The notes under the pieces: model-generated
Database searches by the model: none
The model's input: only the letters and a program-made list of their open reading frames with translations
Told to the model about the DNA's origin: nothing
Part shown: positions 9,271 through 18,503 of the stretch, piece by piece
How the letters are laid out: every line of letters starts with the position of its first letter
Position numbering within the stretch: the stretch's first letter is position 1
Source: Erysipelotrichia bacterium
Lineage (GTDB): Bacteria; Bacillota_I; Bacilli_A; Erysipelotrichales; Erysipelotrichaceae
Direction of reading: 5' to 3'
Length of the DNA stretch: 36,915 nucleotides
Assembly (NCBI GenBank): GCA_012799935.1
Contig: JAAZKG010000036.1
Span: 1-36,915, forward strand
Program-made: the position numbers and the translations under genes

Positions 9271-9998
9271 TATTTAGAACATTTGCTCTTCAGTTGTTTG
9301 ACAAATTCTGTTAAGCTTTTAAGATTATCGTATCGTTTTCCCAAAGCACTTCCTGGAACACATGCATAAATATCATAATCTACTAAAAACTCAACTGCTT
9401 CTGGCGTATAAATGCCTTGACCACACAATAATTGTACATCATCTCTCAACGATTTCACTGCTTTATAAATTTCAGCAAATCTATCAGTTGTAAATCCTGC
9501 CTTTTTATCTTTCTCATATGGAAATGTTTGCAAATAAACGAATCGTTCTGCTTTCTTTACCCCTTCTAATTCTTCTGGCGAACATTTATATGTTACAACT
9601 GGAGAATTTCGAATACCATTTTTCTTAACATTTTCTGCAGTTTCTTCACGAATTTTTCCAACTAAAAATACATCTTGTATTTTATTTTTCTTCAAAATTT
9701 CAATAACTTCATTTTCTCCATACGTATCAAAAATTTCTTGTGCGATTGAAGGTACAATTTCTAAATTTGGGTATTTATTTCTAGCCTTTTCTAGATAATC
9801 AAAATAATCTTGCAAATCTGGTTGCTTTTCTCTGGTTGTTTTTACCAAATCATAAAGGTGTTCTACTTCATAATATGGGTCAATTACTGGTAAATTCCAT
9901 TCTATTCCATCGCATCCACCAGCAACATAAGCATCTATTATTTCATCAAGTCTTTCGTGACTTGGATTTCCAGCTACTATCCAACAAAATAATTTCAT
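9270..9998 (-). CDS. TrpA-like TIM-barrel protein (tryptophan synthase alpha-subunit homologue) in a PTS operon
   Basis: GNPSHERLDEIIDAYVAGGCDGIEWNLPVIDPYYE resembles TrpA G(D/N)P...AGxDxIElGiPfsDP; C-terminal CGQGIYTPEAVEFL resembles TrpA GFGISTPEQV. Confidence 0.65.
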   Translation of the reverse strand: MKLFCWIVAGNPSHERLDEIIDAYVAGGCDGIEWNLPVIDPYYEVEHLYDLVKTTREKQPDLQDYFDYLEKARNKYPNLEIVPSIAQEIFDTYGENEVIEILKKNKIQDVFLVGKIREETAENVKKNGIRNSPVVTYKCSPEELEGVKKAERFVYLQTFPYEKDKKAGFTTDRFAEIYKAVKSLRDDVQLLCGQGIYTPEAVEFLVDYDIYACVPGSALGKRYDNLKSLTEFVKQLKSKCSK

Positions 9999-10015
9999 TT
10001 TTTAACTCTCCTAGA

Positions 10016-10858
10016 CTACATAATACCCATTGCTGTTAAAATACATACAACTATTATTGTTCCTACTAGCATAATAACAGTACTTACATTTTTCTTTCTC
10101 ATCCAATAAAAGAGAAATACAACAGCAAGTGAAAGCAAACCAGGGAAAATTCCATTAATAACATCCATAATATTAGTCTGATATCCTTCTGGTCCCCAAG
10201 TTAGTGCTAAATTAACACCAATACTAGTGTATGACATACCACCAATTACCATTAGTCCCAATATTGAAGCAGCACTCATAACTTTATCCATAAGTCCACT
10301 TTCCTGAAGCTTTGTTAATAAACCAGTACCCATCTCGTATCCAACCTGACCGCCATAAAAGCGGAAAATATTGTTTGGAATATTAAAAATTAAAAAATAT
10401 ACCAACGGAGCGATAGCATTTCCTGTCTGTGCCAAACTTATTGCTACAGATGCTCCAATAACTCTGATCGTACTTACAAATAATGCATCACCGATACCTG
10501 ATAAAGGCCCCATCAATGCAGATTTTACAGCATTTATTGAATGTTCATCAAAATCAGGGTCAAGTTTATTTTGTTCTTCCATAGCAACCATCAATCCACC
10601 CATGTAACTGTAAACCTGTGGAGTAGTTGCGTAATAAACTAAATGTCTTTGTAATGCTTTTGAGAAAGCCTCTTTATCATCACCATAAATTTTCTTTAAT
10701 GCTGGCCCAACAATAAAGCAGAAAGGAACATTTGTTAATCTTTCAAAATTACATGCACTCGCACCCATCATTGAACGCCAATTTAATTTAACAATATCTT
10801 TATGAGTAATAATCTTGTTATATTTATTTTCATTAATATTAGTATTCATTATCATCAC
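10016..10858 (-). CDS. PTS mannose/sorbose-family IID component
   Basis: WRSMMGASACNFERLTNVPFCFIVGPALKKIYGDD, FYGGQVGYEMGTGLL; IID family pattern; true start may be at 10849. Confidence 0.92.
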   Translation of the reverse strand: MMIMNTNINENKYNKIITHKDIVKLNWRSMMGASACNFERLTNVPFCFIVGPALKKIYGDDKEAFSKALQRHLVYYATTPQVYSYMGGLMVAMEEQNKLDPDFDEHSINAVKSALMGPLSGIGDALFVSTIRVIGASVAISLAQTGNAIAPLVYFLIFNIPNNIFRFYGGQVGYEMGTGLLTKLQESGLMDKVMSAASILGLMVIGGMSYTSIGVNLALTWGPEGYQTNIMDVINGIFPGLLSLAVVFLFYWMRKKNVSTVIMLVGTIIVVCILTAMGIM

Positions 10859-11612
10859 TTTTCCTTTCTTTCCCTACGGTTTTAAATGCTCCTACAAAAT
10901 TGTATTTAGTAAAAACAAGAATTAATCCTAAAACAGCAATTCCAATAATAGGAATTTTTAAGTATGCTGCTAAAAAGAACCCCAAAATGTAATAAGGTAC
11001 ATTTTCCTTATTCATAATCATAATCATAAGAATCGCCATACCTATCGCAGGTAGTACTCCGCCAGCTTTAGCCATTCCATTCAATATAACTGGGGGAATC
11101 ATATCCATAAATGCGTTGACCTTATCTGCACCCAATAACCACGCAAAATAGACAACAAAAAATTTTAATAAAGTGTTACCTATCATTTGGATGACCATTA
11201 TTCTATATACACCTTTATCATTGCCATTTTCAGCATGCTTATCAGCAATCTTAGCCATCACTGAATATAATGTCCACAAAATATTCTGTAACTGTGTCAT
11301 TACAACAGCAATTGGTACAGCCATAACTAAAGCTGCATCAGCATCTAATCCAGATTTAATCGCAAATGCACATGCTAAGATACCACTTATACCAGCATCT
11401 GGTGCAACATAAGCTCCAATAACAACTGAACCTAGAAAATATGTTTCTAATACAGCTCCTATTAACAAACCAGTTTGAAAATCGTTCAAAATCAATCCAG
11501 CTAGTGGACAAAGAACTATTGGCCTATTACAATACAAGAATCCAATGCACCAGTCTAACCAACAGTATGCTCCCAACAAGCCAAGTAAAAAAGCTTGCAA
11601 TCCTACTGACAT
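10839..11612 (-). CDS. PTS mannose/sorbose-family IIC component
   Basis: CNRPIVLCPLAGLILNDFQTGLLIGAVLETYFLGSVVIGAYVAPDAGISGILACAFAI; IIC family pattern. Confidence 0.92.
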   Translation of the reverse strand: MSVGLQAFLLGLLGAYCWLDWCIGFLYCNRPIVLCPLAGLILNDFQTGLLIGAVLETYFLGSVVIGAYVAPDAGISGILACAFAIKSGLDADAALVMAVPIAVVMTQLQNILWTLYSVMAKIADKHAENGNDKGVYRIMVIQMIGNTLLKFFVVYFAWLLGADKVNAFMDMIPPVILNGMAKAGGVLPAIGMAILMIMIMNKENVPYYILGFFLAAYLKIPIIGIAVLGLILVFTKYNFVGAFKTVGKERKSDDNEY

Positions 11613-11968
11613 ATTAATCCTCCTCTCTTTTTTTACCTATTAAATGTCATTAATATAATTTTCATCTATTATTTACATTTTTTAAAATGTCTTAGAACAG
11701 CATTTCATAATATTCAATCAGTTTTTTAGAAAGCAATTCTCAACTTGATTATTATTAAATATTTGGTTACATTTCTTAAAATTCAAATATTTAACTTTTA
11801 TTAAACTTAATTATTTCTATTTTTTATAAACAATGAATATGTAAATTTACATATAATCGTAACAAAATACAATTAATCGCTAATAATATTGAGTATTAGT
11901 TCACTATGAAAAATTGAATAGTAATTGTTAATGTTCTAACAATTTTGCTGTTCCTTTCTAATGAATAT

Positions 11969-11986
11969 TGTACAAGCGCTTGTACA
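11969..11986. promoter_or_regulatory. Candidate operator: perfect 18-bp palindrome
   Basis: TGTACAAGCGCTTGTACA upstream of the PTS IIC gene. Confidence 0.5.
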
Positions 11987-12030
11987 TTTAATTAGTACTA
12001 TCTAATTAAAGTATATTGCTTCATATTGTT

Positions 12031-12076
12031 AAAAACAACAAAATTGCCCTTAAATATTGGCAATTTTGTTGTTTTT
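12031..12076. terminator. Strong bidirectional terminator-like hairpin
   Basis: AAAAACAACAAAATTGCC / GGCAATTTTGTTGTTTTT, perfect 18-bp arms, 10-nt loop. Confidence 0.75.
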
Positions 12077-12085
12077 CTTTCAATT

Positions 12086-12115
12086 TACAAAAATATGTAC
12101 GTACATATTTTTGTA
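12086..12115. repeat. Perfect 30-bp palindrome
   Basis: TACAAAAATATGTACGTACATATTTTTGTA, no spacer, just downstream of the YhfZ-like gene. Confidence 0.85.
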
Positions 12116-12123
12116 CTATTAAT

Positions 12124-13044
12124 TTACCAATTTGGCTCAATTATTTTTTCAATAACACCTTTTTGTATTCTACTAAATTCACTTAAATCTATATATTTCC
12201 TTAACACTTTATCACAAAACTCATCATCACTTCTTACAATCATTACTGCGGTTGACAAATCTTCTAATTCAGGTCCAATTTCTAATGGCACAACGTTAAA
12301 ACCTTCAAATCCAGTTAAGCCCAATTCATCGTAATTCCATAAACTGACATCTATCTTTTCTTTTTTCAAAAATTGAAGTGTTTGACTAAAACGAGTTTTT
12401 ACTAAAATAACCCCATTTATATCTTTTATTAAATTGTTAATAAGCACAGCATGATCAATAGATTTTGTATCTATTAATATTTTCATTCCAGGTTCTATCT
12501 TTGTTTTACTATGATTCCTAAATACCAATGCATGATTAGAATGGTATGATTTTTTACCAAAATTGGCTAGGATTTTTATATTCAAACCACTTTCAATTGC
12601 CATATTGGCAGAAAGTTTTGAGCAAATTGCAAATTCACAATTGCCATCTACTACCATTCTGATTCTACTTTCACTTCCTCTTGAATATGCAAAATCGCAA
12701 TTTAAATCCCTAAGTAAAAGGTTTAATGCTGTAGATAAACCATAAAATGTATATGAAGAAAGGATAGGCAAAACCCCCATTATTCTTTTTCGAGAACTAT
12801 ACTCCTGAAGTGTGGAATAATCTATTTTCCTAATAAAAGTTCCTGAATGCCCTTTTCCTTCTAATTCAATAGCATGCTTTTTTTTAAGAAAAGAAATGGC
12901 ATTTTGTACAGTACCTCTAGCAACACCATATTTTTCCTGATAGTTACTTATTGGTGTAAGTCTATCTCCAACTTTTAATAACAATAAATCTGTTGCAATT
13001 CCTTTTATTACTTTTTCTATTTTTTGATACTCTTTCCCACTCAT
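12124..13044 (-). CDS. GntR-like / YhfZ-type transcriptional regulator with periplasmic-binding-like C-terminal domain
   Basis: HTH: ISNYQEKYGVARGTVQNAISFLKKKHAIELEGKGHSGTFI; C-terminal ligand-binding-like region (MGVLPILSSYTFYGLSTALNLLL). Confidence 0.7.
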   Translation of the reverse strand: MSGKEYQKIEKVIKGIATDLLLLKVGDRLTPISNYQEKYGVARGTVQNAISFLKKKHAIELEGKGHSGTFIRKIDYSTLQEYSSRKRIMGVLPILSSYTFYGLSTALNLLLRDLNCDFAYSRGSESRIRMVVDGNCEFAICSKLSANMAIESGLNIKILANFGKKSYHSNHALVFRNHSKTKIEPGMKILIDTKSIDHAVLINNLIKDINGVILVKTRFSQTLQFLKKEKIDVSLWNYDELGLTGFEGFNVVPLEIGPELEDLSTAVMIVRSDDEFCDKVLRKYIDLSEFSRIQKGVIEKIIEPNW

Positions 13045-13335
13045 TTCATAATCCTCCTCTTTTTAATTATATCATTGGTGATTCATGTAAAATAATCTAA
13101 AAACATTAGTGAATATATAAGTTTATATAATTTACTGTCTTTTTATAACTATATTGTAAATAAAATTAAACTTGTTTTATTGCATTTTAAATGTAAAATT
13201 AACAAGTATATAAAAATAATTCATCGTTAAGGAGTTTTTGTCTATTTCGTTATATTTTCTCTTTCTTGTAATTAAATTATACAATATATTTTAATAAATT
13301 AGTTTTTGCATATTTTTATTCTCTTTCTATAATCC

Positions 13336-13576
13336 CATCATTTAGTTTATAATTAAATACAAGGAGTGATAAAAATGACATTTTCGTTAGATATAAATCA
13401 AATACTTCTAATCACTACCAGCGTATTACTGTTATTAATCGTTATTTTATTAATTATCAATAATAGTAAAATAAATAAGCAGTAAAAATTATTAAACATT
13501 ATTTAAATTATCGTTAATAAACATACATACTAATAATTTTACATATCTTAATTTAAAAAAAGGAGTAGCTTTTTAA
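13336..13576 (+). repeat. rmuC 5'-end direct repeat, copy 2 (truncated) with tail shared with copy 1
   Basis: Same promoter/RBS/TM codons as 22609 with a handful of substitutions; tail runs to GGAGTAGCTTTTTAA (half of the copy-1 terminator). Confidence 0.95.
13375..13485 (+). pseudogene. Truncated rmuC start / potential 36-aa single-TM micropeptide
   Basis: MTFSLDINQILLITTSVLLLLIVILLIINNSKINKQ*; GAA of rmuC replaced by TAA. Confidence 0.6.
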
Positions 13577-13656
13577 CCATTTCTGGCTTTTTGAAAAAAA
13601 ATAACATCATTAAATTAAAATAATTGATACAATCCCAAAAAAGTTATAATTTTATT

Positions 13657-13690
13657 AGACATGTTTAGAAATAAATGTGTCTGTTTTTTC
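13657..13690 (+). terminator. Plus-strand terminator-like hairpin downstream of repeat copy 2
   Basis: AGACATGTTT/AAATGTGTCT stem (with two G-U pairs) then GTTTTTTCTTTCTTTT on plus strand. Confidence 0.5.
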
Positions 13691-13867
13691 TTTCTTTTAT
13701 ATTCTTCATTAAGCATAATATTCCGTCTAACTATTGTAACCGTTTTTTTTGGGAAAACTTTAAAATAAAACTGACTCCTTTTAATTGAACTTTATATTCA
13801 ACCTTCAGGTGTCAGTCAAGAAATAATTATGTTATTTTACGTATCAGCATAAAGTAAATAAAAGATT

Positions 13868-14857
13868 TTATTCCAGTTCTCTATTCAGCAAAAAAGGTAA
13901 ATTTGCAGATTTAGCTGCTTGTTCCAGAACATACTGAACATGCAAAGTTATTTCATTATATTTGTGACAGCTGATGAAATCTTTTTCTAGGTACATTCTT
14001 TCAAATTCAATCCATTCATGACATGAAGCACCAAATTCACCATCTATACCATCGGAAAACTTTTTGATTTCACCATCATTTAGTATCATCTCAATTTCTG
14101 CTACTCTGCTAGCAGTAGAAGTACAACGCATACAACCTTTTTCTCCCTGTATATTGATATAACAGGGAGCTTTACTATCCTTACTGTTAATTAAAGATGC
14201 TTTAAACTCTCCGTAATCTAAAACCAAAACACCGCTGGTATCTACGCCCTGATACATATTCGGATAATAATAAACACCAGCAGGTCTTCCAAAAAGTCCT
14301 ACCGTATAATGAATATTATAGACTCCCAAATCCATCAGTGCGCCTCCAGCCAGTTCTTTATTAAAGGCTGGTAAAACAGTCCCTTCCTTAAACCTGTCAT
14401 ATCTTCTGGAATACTGGGAAAAGTTACCATCAACTATTTTTATCTGCCCTATTTTTTCCATATAGGGTTTGAAATCTAGATAGTTTTTAGCAAATTGAGT
14501 GACAATTGCTTCAAATACAAATAGCTTCTTCTCTTTTCCAAGATTGATAAGTTCCTCTGCTTCTTTATAAGTTACACAAAATGGTTTTTCAACAATTACA
14601 TGCTTTCCTGCCAACAGTGCTCTTTTGGCATAACTGTAATGCAGACTGTTTGGCAGACCGATATAAATAACATCAACGCTTTCATCATTAAAGACTTTCT
14701 TTAAGTCGGTAGTATAATAATCAAAATCATTTTCAAACTGTTTTATTTTTTCTTCATGTCTGCCCCAGATAGCTCTTAAATGATAGAAATCATACTGTTT
14801 CCAAATAGGAAGAAAATTTGTAACAATAAATCCGGAACCCAGAACACCTAAATTCAT
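13868..14857 (-). CDS. Gfo/Idh/MocA-family NAD(P)-dependent oxidoreductase
   Basis: N-terminal LGVLGSGFI Rossmann start, DVIYIGLPNSLHYSYAKRALLAGKHVIVEKPF (EKP motif). Confidence 0.93.
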   Translation of the reverse strand: MNLGVLGSGFIVTNFLPIWKQYDFYHLRAIWGRHEEKIKQFENDFDYYTTDLKKVFNDESVDVIYIGLPNSLHYSYAKRALLAGKHVIVEKPFCVTYKEAEELINLGKEKKLFVFEAIVTQFAKNYLDFKPYMEKIGQIKIVDGNFSQYSRRYDRFKEGTVLPAFNKELAGGALMDLGVYNIHYTVGLFGRPAGVYYYPNMYQGVDTSGVLVLDYGEFKASLINSKDSKAPCYINIQGEKGCMRCTSTASRVAEIEMILNDGEIKKFSDGIDGEFGASCHEWIEFERMYLEKDFISCHKYNEITLHVQYVLEQAAKSANLPFLLNRELE

Positions 14858-14871
14858 CTTCTATATCCTCC

Positions 14872-16005
14872 TTAAAGTTGAGAAACACCTTTGCAGTAAG
14901 TCTGTATAGTATTAAAATCATCATCAAATACAGCTATATCTGCATCATATCCTGGTAAAATTCTTCCCTTTTTATCCGCAATATTCAGCAGTCTGGCAGC
15001 ATTATAACTTGAGGCATTAATAGCAGTTTCCAAATCCATTTCACATAGCTGTACAGCAATCCTTAAAATATTATTCAGACCCAGGGTAGAGCCCAAGTAC
15101 ATCCCAGTTCCAACCTCTTTGACACTGCCATCCTGAGTGACTTCCGCACAGAAACCACCACAATCAAATATACCAGGCGGCATTCCCTGCAGAGCCAAAG
15201 AATCGGTTACTAATATCAGTTTTTCTTTTCCTTTCATCTTTGCCAGGATTTTACAGGCCGGAACTGACACCATTGAATTATCACAAATCAACTCAGCATA
15301 TAAATTATCATTTAACATGGCAGCACCCACACATCCAGGATCACGGTGTTTTAACGGACTCATACAATTATAAGTATGAGTCATATTCAAAAGACCATGT
15401 TTATTTGCTTCATTTATCTGTTCAAATGTTGCTGCAGTATGGGCTGCAGTAGGTATAACATTTAATTTAACAAGATGATCAATAAACTCTGCTGCACCAG
15501 GCTTTTCAGGCGCCACTGCACATATTTTAATCAAACCATCAGCCACTTTATGATAACTGTTATATTCATCAATATCCGGATTAATAATGTATTTTATATC
15601 CATACCGCCGACATATTCTGTTCCTAAAAATGGACCTTCCAGATATATGCCCAGTATTTCTGCTCCACTGTATCCGTCATTAACGACATTTACAACATTT
15701 TCTATTGATTTTATCTGTGTCTGATGACTGCATGAAAAAGTTGTTACAAGCAATGAAGTTGTCCCAAACTTTGTAACACCTTTGACCCATGTTTTTATTC
15801 CCTGCTCATCAGTATCGATTGCATCGCAACCAAATCCTCCATGAGTATGAATATCAATAAGACCTGGAATAATCATATGGTTATTGTAATCCACATCAGC
15901 TTTGCTATCATAAGGAAGCCATTTGGCAACCTTGCTATTTTCGATAAGTAAAGCTGCTGGGGAGAAAGTACTTTCTCCCCAAACTCTTTTACTTTTAATA
16001 ATCAT
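14872..16005 (-). CDS. nagA: N-acetylglucosamine-6-phosphate deacetylase
   Basis: PGLIDIHTHGGFGCD, YLEGPFL, AAHTAATFEQ, THTYNCMSPLKHRDPG, LVTDSL motifs. Confidence 0.93.
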   Translation of the reverse strand: MIIKSKRVWGESTFSPAALLIENSKVAKWLPYDSKADVDYNNHMIIPGLIDIHTHGGFGCDAIDTDEQGIKTWVKGVTKFGTTSLLVTTFSCSHQTQIKSIENVVNVVNDGYSGAEILGIYLEGPFLGTEYVGGMDIKYIINPDIDEYNSYHKVADGLIKICAVAPEKPGAAEFIDHLVKLNVIPTAAHTAATFEQINEANKHGLLNMTHTYNCMSPLKHRDPGCVGAAMLNDNLYAELICDNSMVSVPACKILAKMKGKEKLILVTDSLALQGMPPGIFDCGGFCAEVTQDGSVKEVGTGMYLGSTLGLNNILRIAVQLCEMDLETAINASSYNAARLLNIADKKGRILPGYDADIAVFDDDFNTIQTYCKGVSQL

Positions 16006-16010
16006 CAGTT

Positions 16011-17564
16011 CTATAGAACTCCGATATAAGTCAACAGAACACCTACTACTAAGGCAGAAATCATCAGTACTACTGGTTTAATATTTTTCTTTAATAATTT
16101 AGACATTATATACACTGTCAATAATGGAACCATACTTGGCAATAATGAATCTAAAAACTCCTGAACACTAATTGCCATATCACCAGCAGTAATTACTAAT
16201 GGTGTTGATACCCAGACCATAGAACTGGTCATACCGCCGATTACCATCAATCCGACAATGCCAGCAGCAATTGACAGGTTTTCAAGTAAATTATATTGTG
16301 ATAATTTTGAAACAAAGTTCATACCTAATTCATATGACTTATGAGCTCCATAATAACGTGTAAATACAGCAGGTACATTAAAGATTATCAAAAATACCAG
16401 TGGTGCGGCAACATTACCCTGAACACCTAACGAACAAGCAACACCAGCTGCTACAGTACGCAGAATACCCCAGAAAATTGAATCACCTATACCAGCCAGT
16501 GGACCCATGAATGCTGAACGGACTGCACCGATTGATGCTGGGTCCATCGTGTCTCTGTTACGAGAATATTCTTCTTCCATCGCTAAAGTAATACCCATGT
16601 TGATAGGAGCACACTGAGGTGTAGTCTGGAACATTACACAGTTACGAGACATAGCTTCAGCTAAGGCTTCTTTGTCATCGCCATAGATTTTTCTCAGTGC
16701 TGGAATAAGAGCATAACCGAAACCGGTACCCTGAAATTTTTCATAGTTATATGAAGCTTCCAATGTAAAGGCACGCCAGAACATATTGTTGATTTCTTTT
16801 TTTGTCAGCATTGGCTTTGAATCAGCAGGTGCTGAAAAATCTGGTAGCTCCGTTGAACCAAGAGTGAAATATAAAACAGCAACTGAAGCACCCAAAATAG
16901 CAATCGCAATAGTATCCAAACCTAAATATGCTGCAAGCACAAAACCAATGAAGAAGAAGGCAGCAATCTTTTTGTTCCAGATAGAATTCAATAAAATCGC
17001 AAATCCAAGTGCAGGTAATAATTTTGTTCCAGCAGAAATACCATCCATTAACCAAGCTGGTAAACTGTTAAAGAAATTTTCAACCAATGTTGATCCTAAG
17101 TTTACACAGATAACAGTAGAAACAAAATACAGTAAACTCCAAAGACCAAATGCACACCAGTGATATCTCTCGTATTTTTTGTAATCCCCTTCTTTAGCTG
17201 CTTTGTCCATACCTGAAACAAAAACCTGAACTAAAATGTAATGCAGGTTGTCCAGCATTGAATAAAGTACCCCAAATGGTACTGCTAGGGCTAATGCTGC
17301 TTCCAATCCTGCACCTGACTGCATTGCGATTGCTACCGCAACACATCCAGCAAGTGTAACAACTGGTACAGCTCCGCCAATTGACATCTGTCCCATAAAT
17401 ATCAATTCAATTGAGCTGCCCATAATAACTCCTGTTGGTAAGTCACCATAGACTAAACCAACTAAAGCACCCAATACAACCGGTCTTTGTATCATACTGG
17501 TACCAGTAAGATAATCACATAAACCAATTACGGAAATTAATCCAACTAAAATCGACTGTAACAT
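16011..17564 (-). CDS. Fused PTS mannose/sorbose-family IIC-IID protein
   Basis: N-terminal IIC (IQRPVVLGALVGLVYGDLPTGVIMGSSIELIFMG) continues in one ORF into IID (FWRAFTLEASYNYEKFQGTGFGYALIPALRKIYGDD). Confidence 0.93.
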   Translation of the reverse strand: MLQSILVGLISVIGLCDYLTGTSMIQRPVVLGALVGLVYGDLPTGVIMGSSIELIFMGQMSIGGAVPVVTLAGCVAVAIAMQSGAGLEAALALAVPFGVLYSMLDNLHYILVQVFVSGMDKAAKEGDYKKYERYHWCAFGLWSLLYFVSTVICVNLGSTLVENFFNSLPAWLMDGISAGTKLLPALGFAILLNSIWNKKIAAFFFIGFVLAAYLGLDTIAIAILGASVAVLYFTLGSTELPDFSAPADSKPMLTKKEINNMFWRAFTLEASYNYEKFQGTGFGYALIPALRKIYGDDKEALAEAMSRNCVMFQTTPQCAPINMGITLAMEEEYSRNRDTMDPASIGAVRSAFMGPLAGIGDSIFWGILRTVAAGVACSLGVQGNVAAPLVFLIIFNVPAVFTRYYGAHKSYELGMNFVSKLSQYNLLENLSIAAGIVGLMVIGGMTSSMVWVSTPLVITAGDMAISVQEFLDSLLPSMVPLLTVYIMSKLLKKNIKPVVLMISALVVGVLLTYIGVL

Positions 17565-17574
17565 ATTATCCTCC

Positions 17575-18048
17575 TTATTTATTTAACAGTTTTTTTATTA
17601 ATGTCTTCGACTCATCAGGTGTTCTGCGAATTTCTAATTCTACCCCTTTGTCAAGCAGATATTTGCAGATTTCAATATCCTCAGATGTCAAAGATATAGC
17701 TGGTGCGTAACGAGCTGAATCAGCTCTTTCTCTCAAGTTGCCAAAATTGAGCGATGGTAAATCAAGTTCATCAAAAATTCTTTTAGCATCAAGTAAATTA
17801 TTGATGATGACCATGACCCTTCTTGTTGTTTCTATTTGTTCCCTCATATATGCAATACCATCAGCTACAGAAATAATTTTTAGTTCAACGCCAATAGGTT
17901 TTGCCAGCCCTAAAGTCATTTTCAGAAACTCATCATTTACAACCTTATCGTTAACAATTACAACCGTATGAATTGAATAGGTTTGTGTCCATAACAGCGC
18001 TACCTGCCCATGTAACAGACGGTCATCAATTCTAATAACACTTATCAT
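17575..18048 (-). CDS. PTS mannose/sorbose-family IIB component
   Basis: IRIDDRLLHGQVALLW active-site region typical of IIB-Man. Confidence 0.95.
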   Translation of the reverse strand: MISVIRIDDRLLHGQVALLWTQTYSIHTVVIVNDKVVNDEFLKMTLGLAKPIGVELKIISVADGIAYMREQIETTRRVMVIINNLLDAKRIFDELDLPSLNFGNLRERADSARYAPAISLTSEDIEICKYLLDKGVELEIRRTPDESKTLIKKLLNK

Positions 18049-18060
18049 TTATTTTCCCTC

Positions 18061-18444
18061 CTATAATTCTTTCATATTAAAGAAGTGTACCTGTTTTTTT
18101 CCATTTTCAATGCATTCTTTAATAATGTCTTCATTGATGTCATCATCATTCATTAAAGCTAACTCAAGAATCATTGAAAGATTAAAATCCGTTATTATGT
18201 AAGCATCTTTCCCACGCAATGCTGTCATTACTTCTCTATTAACTGAGCCATAACAAATATCAGTGAAAACCAATAACTTTTCATCTGAATTTTCTACAAT
18301 ATCGGTAATGGTCTGTTCAATTGATTCACTTTCTGGTTTATAGCAGTCAACTACAAAAAACTTTCTTCTATCACCAATAATAAAATTGATTGTATCAAAA
18401 GTACCTGATGCCATTGATCCGTGTGTTGCAATAATGAATATCAT
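18061..18444 (-). CDS. PTS mannose-family IIA component
   Basis: IIATHGSMASG with phosphoacceptor His; DICYGSVNREVM. Confidence 0.9.
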   Translation of the reverse strand: MIFIIATHGSMASGTFDTINFIIGDRRKFFVVDCYKPESESIEQTITDIVENSDEKLLVFTDICYGSVNREVMTALRGKDAYIITDFNLSMILELALMNDDDINEDIIKECIENGKKQVHFFNMKEL

Positions 18445-18503
18445 ACAATCTGATCTCTTTTATTCTATTTATATTATATTTTTCTTTAAAACCTTCTTCA
18501 AAT

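Noticed and set aside
12026-12334. 102-aa plus-strand ORF
   Set aside because: Starts before the terminator hairpin, runs through the 30-bp palindrome and overlaps the regulator antisense; no independent support.
16822-17055. 77-aa minus-strand ORF in alternative frame within IICD
   Set aside because: Out-of-frame overlap with a strongly supported CDS; Cys/Phe-rich artefact.
16786-17163. 125-aa plus-strand ORF opposite the PTS IICD gene
   Set aside because: Antisense shadow of a well-supported CDS; no RBS or recognisable domain.
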